Assembly: GCA_020061965.1 (NCBI GenBank)
Contig: JAGUXG010000064.1
Coordinates: forward strand, 1 to 8,315
From: a bacterium
GTDB lineage: Bacteria > UBA9089 > UBA9088 > JAGUXG01
Length of the DNA: 8,315 nt
Reading direction: 5' to 3'
Part shown: positions 5,927 through 8,315 of the stretch, one piece after another
How positions within the stretch are numbered: position 1 is the stretch's first letter
Layout of the letters: each line of letters starts with the position of its first letter
The notes under the pieces: generated by a model
What the model was told of the DNA's origin: nothing
What the model saw: the letters and a program-made list of their open reading frames with translations, nothing else
Database searches by the model: none
Translations under genes and position numbers: made by a program

Positions 5927-6702
5927 TGATAGAGATAGTTGGAATGGTCTTTCCTAAAGGAAACAGGGTTTTTTACGCTGACCCAGGAGAGTTTGAGGTA
6001 AAGAAAGGGAACTGGTGTGTGGTGACAACAGGGACTGGAGAAGATATAGCTCAAGTTACTGAGTCCCCCAGGCCGATAAAAGAGAAAGAGAATGTTCTCA
6101 AGATTATAAGAAAGGCAACGCATCTTGATTTTGAAAAACAAGAAAAGAATAAAGAACTGGAGAAAGAGGGAGAAAAAGTCTGCTCGGAAAAGATTAAAGG
6201 ATTTGAGCTTCCTATGAAGTTGATTGGTGCCCACTTATCTCTTGACCGCAACAAGTTTACCTTCTATTTCTCGGCTGAAGATAGGGTTGATTTTCGAGAA
6301 TTGGTGAGAGATTTGAATCTAACTTTGGGAGCCAAGATTGAGCTTATTCAGATAAACATAAGGGATGAGATAAGGCTCTGCGGAGGACTCTCCTGGTGTG
6401 GAAGACCCATCTGTTGTACCACATTCTTGAAACCATGCGACCATATTACGACAAGAATGGTGAAAGATCAGAACCTTTCTATCTCGCTGTCCAAGGTATC
6501 TGGAGTCTGCGGACGGCTAATGTGTTGCCTTTCTTATGAATATGGCTTGTATTCTGAGTTTAGAAAGAAGGCACCAAAGGAAGGTAGCCATTATCAAGTA
6601 GGAGAAGAGATGGGTACAGTTGAGGTGATCAACCCTATTCGTTCCTCTATAATGGTAAGGATGGCTGATAATAAATTGGTTGAAGTGCCAGTAAAAGCAT
6701 AA
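5926..6702 (+). CDS. PSP1 C-terminal domain protein, RicT/YaaT-like
   Basis: The protein has 258 aa from the ATG at 5926. A longer reading from TTG at 5899 would add residues MARSLWRFM, which are unlike the family and lie upstream of the Shine-Dalgarno. Seen: an N-terminal beta domain (IEIVGMVFPKGNRVFYADPG), a Lys/Glu-rich helix around 60-90, then the conserved PSP1 core: LCGGLSWCGRPICC at 151-164, C171, MVKDQNLS near 178-185, and SGVCGRLMCC at 192-201. In Bacillus subtilis the relative RicT binds Fe-S clusters with RicA and RicF and promotes RNase Y-dependent mRNA processing. No RicA or RicF is seen here, so that role is not shown for this organism. The start codon overlaps the holB stop (TGATG). 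The holB-PSP1-metG order is a widespread bacterial arrangement, which supports the assignment. Confidence 0.9.
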   Translation: MIEIVGMVFPKGNRVFYADPGEFEVKKGNWCVVTTGTGEDIAQVTESPRPIKEKENVLKIIRKATHLDFEKQEKNKELEKEGEKVCSEKIKGFELPMKLIGAHLSLDRNKFTFYFSAEDRVDFRELVRDLNLTLGAKIELIQINIRDEIRLCGGLSWCGRPICCTTFLKPCDHITTRMVKDQNLSISLSKVSGVCGRLMCCLSYEYGLYSEFRKKAPKEGSHYQVGEEMGTVEVINPIRSSIMVRMADNKLVEVPVKA

Positions 6703-6704
6703 AT

Positions 6705-8186
6705 ATGAAATATTATCTGACCACGCCACTCTATTATGTGAATGACCAACCTCATATTGGCCACGCCTATACAACTATTGCTGCAGATGCTATTGCTCGG
6801 TATAAAAGGTTACAAGGCTATGATCTCTTCTTTCTCACTGGAACGGACGAGCACGGACAGAAGATAGAGAGAGAAGCACAAGAAAGAGGGATAGAAGCCC
6901 AAATGCTTGCTGACTATATGATGGAGAGATACAAGTCTTTATGGCAGATGCTCTCTATCTCCTACTCTAGATTCATCAGGACAACAGAAGATAGTCATAA
7001 GAAAGCAGCCACACACCTATTTCTTACTCTATTAAACAAAGGCGATATATACAAGGGTAGATATGAAGGCCCCTATTGCACGCCCTGCGAAACATTTGTT
7101 AAGGAAAAGGTCTGTCCGGATTGTGGAAGGACTTGCGAGATAATTTCAGAGGAGACGTACTTTTTCGGCCTTTCAAGGTATAGGGACCAGCTTCTTTCAT
7201 ATATTCAAGAAAACCACAATTTTATTATGCCTACCTATAGAAGAAATGAGATGACGAACATAATTGGAGAAGAACTGTTTGACCTGAGTATCACCAGATC
7301 CACCTTTAATTGGGGAATTCCTGTGCCAATTACTGGGGCAAAGGATGTTATGTATGTTTGGTTTGAAGCATTGATCAACTACCTCACTGGTGTTGGGTAT
7401 CCAGATGACAAAGAGATGTTTGAAAGATACTGGCCATGCGACCTTCATTTGGTTGGCAAGGATATTTTGAGGTTTCACACCATTATCTGGCCAGCGATGC
7501 TCATATCTTCCGGGCTTACTCTACCAAAGAAGGTCTTTGGACACGGATGGTGGACAATTGATGGAGAGAAGATGTCCAAATCTAAAGGGAATGTGATTGA
7601 CCCTTATGAGATAATAGATGAGTTTGGTGCGGATGGCTTCAGATATTTTCTGCTCCGTGAGATAGCCTTTGGTCTTGATGGAAACTTTTCAAGAAAGGCT
7701 TTGATCCATAGGTTGAACAGCGATTTAGCCAATGATCTGGGAAACCTCTTTGCCAGGGTGATGAAAATGGTAGAAAGTTTTGCAGAAGGTAAGGTTCCGC
7801 AAAAAGCAGATGGCGAATATTTAAGAGAGTTGTCCTTAAATATAGGAAAAGAGATAGATGAGGAGATTTCAGAGCTTAAGTTTCATAGCTACATAGAGAA
7901 GGTCTGGGTTCTGGTGAGAGAAGCCAATAAATATGTTGACCAGAAGAAACCCTGGATGCTGAAAGGAGATAACCTGAACTCCACCCTTTACAACCTTCTT
8001 GAATCTCTCAGAATCCTTTCCATATTCCTATTTCCAATAATGCCCAATCTCTCCTTAAGAATGGCTGAGTCTTTTGGGCTTTCCGAAAAAGACTTATCTT
8101 TGGTTAACCTAACGTGGGGAGAGTTACACAGTGGAACAAGGATACGATACACAGCTCCACTCTTTATGAGAATTATACTCAAGTAA
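6705..8186 (+). CDS. metG: Methionyl-tRNA synthetase
   Basis: This class I aminoacyl-tRNA synthetase charges tRNA-Met for elongation and, through formylation, for initiation. Seen in 493 aa: HIGH at residues 17-20, TGTDEHG at 45-51, a knuckle domain with a single zinc site (C125, C128, C137, C140), WFEAL around 219-223, KMSKS at 289-293, and an alpha-helical anticodon-binding domain from about 335 that ends with the family's closing motif APLFMRI (usually PLFPRI). The protein stops a few residues later, so it lacks the C-terminal EMAP/Trbp111-like tRNA-binding domain that many bacterial MetG carry. Short forms like this are known, so truncation need not be assumed. Start: ATG at 6705, 2 bases after the PSP1 stop, with no clear Shine-Dalgarno, so translation is probably coupled. 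It is the last gene of its unit. Confidence 0.96.
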   Translation: MKYYLTTPLYYVNDQPHIGHAYTTIAADAIARYKRLQGYDLFFLTGTDEHGQKIEREAQERGIEAQMLADYMMERYKSLWQMLSISYSRFIRTTEDSHKKAATHLFLTLLNKGDIYKGRYEGPYCTPCETFVKEKVCPDCGRTCEIISEETYFFGLSRYRDQLLSYIQENHNFIMPTYRRNEMTNIIGEELFDLSITRSTFNWGIPVPITGAKDVMYVWFEALINYLTGVGYPDDKEMFERYWPCDLHLVGKDILRFHTIIWPAMLISSGLTLPKKVFGHGWWTIDGEKMSKSKGNVIDPYEIIDEFGADGFRYFLLREIAFGLDGNFSRKALIHRLNSDLANDLGNLFARVMKMVESFAEGKVPQKADGEYLRELSLNIGKEIDEEISELKFHSYIEKVWVLVREANKYVDQKKPWMLKGDNLNSTLYNLLESLRILSIFLFPIMPNLSLRMAESFGLSEKDLSLVNLTWGELHSGTRIRYTAPLFMRIILK

Positions 8187-8187
8187 A

Positions 8188-8210
8188 TCAGGTTTGCAAA
8201 GAGAACCTGA
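8188..8210 (+). terminator. Hairpin just after metG, possible terminator
   Basis: TCAGGTT (8188-8194) and AACCTGA (8204-8210) form a perfect 7-base stem around a 9-base loop, one base after the metG stop. The following bases (GGTTGTAAGTTT) hold no proper T-run, so Rho-independent termination is uncertain. It may instead be the edge of the repeat tract that follows. Confidence 0.35.
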
Positions 8211-8278
8211 GGTTGTAAGTTTAGGATGTTGTATGTTATTTATTCTACTTCTTCAACCTACAACTTACAACCTACAAC
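8211..8278. repeat. Imperfect palindromic short-word repeat (CAACCTACAAC family)
   Basis: GGTTGTAAGTT (8211-8221) and 8262-8272 are perfect 11-base reverse complements. Pairing continues inward (8222-8228 with 8254-8260) after one bulged base and one mismatch, leaving a T-rich loop. The right arm holds a direct repeat, CAACCTACAAC, at 8254-8264 and 8268-8278. The architecture is the same as that of the tract at 5-155 but with different words, so the two are analogous rather than copies. The remaining bases 8279-8315 show no gene or signal. Confidence 0.7.
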
Positions 8279-8315
8279 AAAAATTTTCGGTAAACCTGTT
8301 GCTTTTGGGTATACA

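Noticed and set aside
5911..6254. Two overlapping - strand open frames opposite the PSP1 gene
   Set aside because: They are mirror frames of conserved RicT-like coding sequence, and their Phe/Ser-rich products reflect the Lys/Glu codons.
6517..6774. - strand frame crossing the PSP1-metG junction
   Set aside because: It is covered by two well-supported genes on the + strand and shows no recognisable product or start signal.

Overview
The window is AT-rich DNA from a bacterium. It holds seven consecutive genes, all on the + strand, packed with gaps of 0-2 bases or short overlaps, except for one 44-base gap (5001-5044). An outer-membrane beta-barrel protein of the PorV/UPF0164 type and a secreted PEGA-domain protein point to a diderm (Gram-negative-type) cell. 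The frequent AGA/AGG/ATA codons, the mosaic gene order and the short-word palindromic repeats resemble what I have seen in genomes of uncultivated candidate phyla. I cannot name the phylum from this sequence alone.

Layout. Bases 1-250 have no gene and carry two inverted-repeat tracts built of short repeated words (about 5-155 and 181-243). A first transcription unit follows: a large HEAT-repeat protein (251-2707), a PorV/UPF0164-like outer-membrane protein (2709-3563), a secreted PEGA-domain protein with a C-terminal helical hairpin like DUF4398 (3565-4332), and queC (4329-5000). The PEGA gene contains an in-frame GGGATCAGG-type DNA repeat in its linker. After the 44-base gap, which carries a near-consensus sigma-70-type promoter, a second unit holds housekeeping genes: holB (DNA polymerase III delta'), a PSP1-domain/RicT-like gene, and metG (methionyl-tRNA synthetase). 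The holB-PSP1-metG order is common in bacteria. The window ends with a hairpin and a third inverted-repeat tract (8188-8278).

How the genes work together. The second unit is core information processing: clamp loading, an Fe-S/PSP1 regulator and aminoacylation. The first unit combines two envelope proteins with a cytoplasmic HEAT scaffold and a 7-deazaguanine biosynthesis enzyme. I see no clear functional link between these, so the arrangement may only reflect co-transcription.

Most interesting observation: the gene that opens the second unit (holB) has no Shine-Dalgarno, and its ATG sits 5 bases after a TTGACA-N18-GATAAT promoter, so its mRNA would be leaderless. A similar, weaker layout lies before the PorV-like gene (TTGACT-N16-TATACT, ATG 8 bases on), and a still weaker one before the HEAT gene. 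By contrast, the internal PSP1 gene has a textbook GGAGG ribosome site. No CRISPR, tRNA, rRNA, transposase or phage gene was seen, and I found no convincing new multi-gene system.
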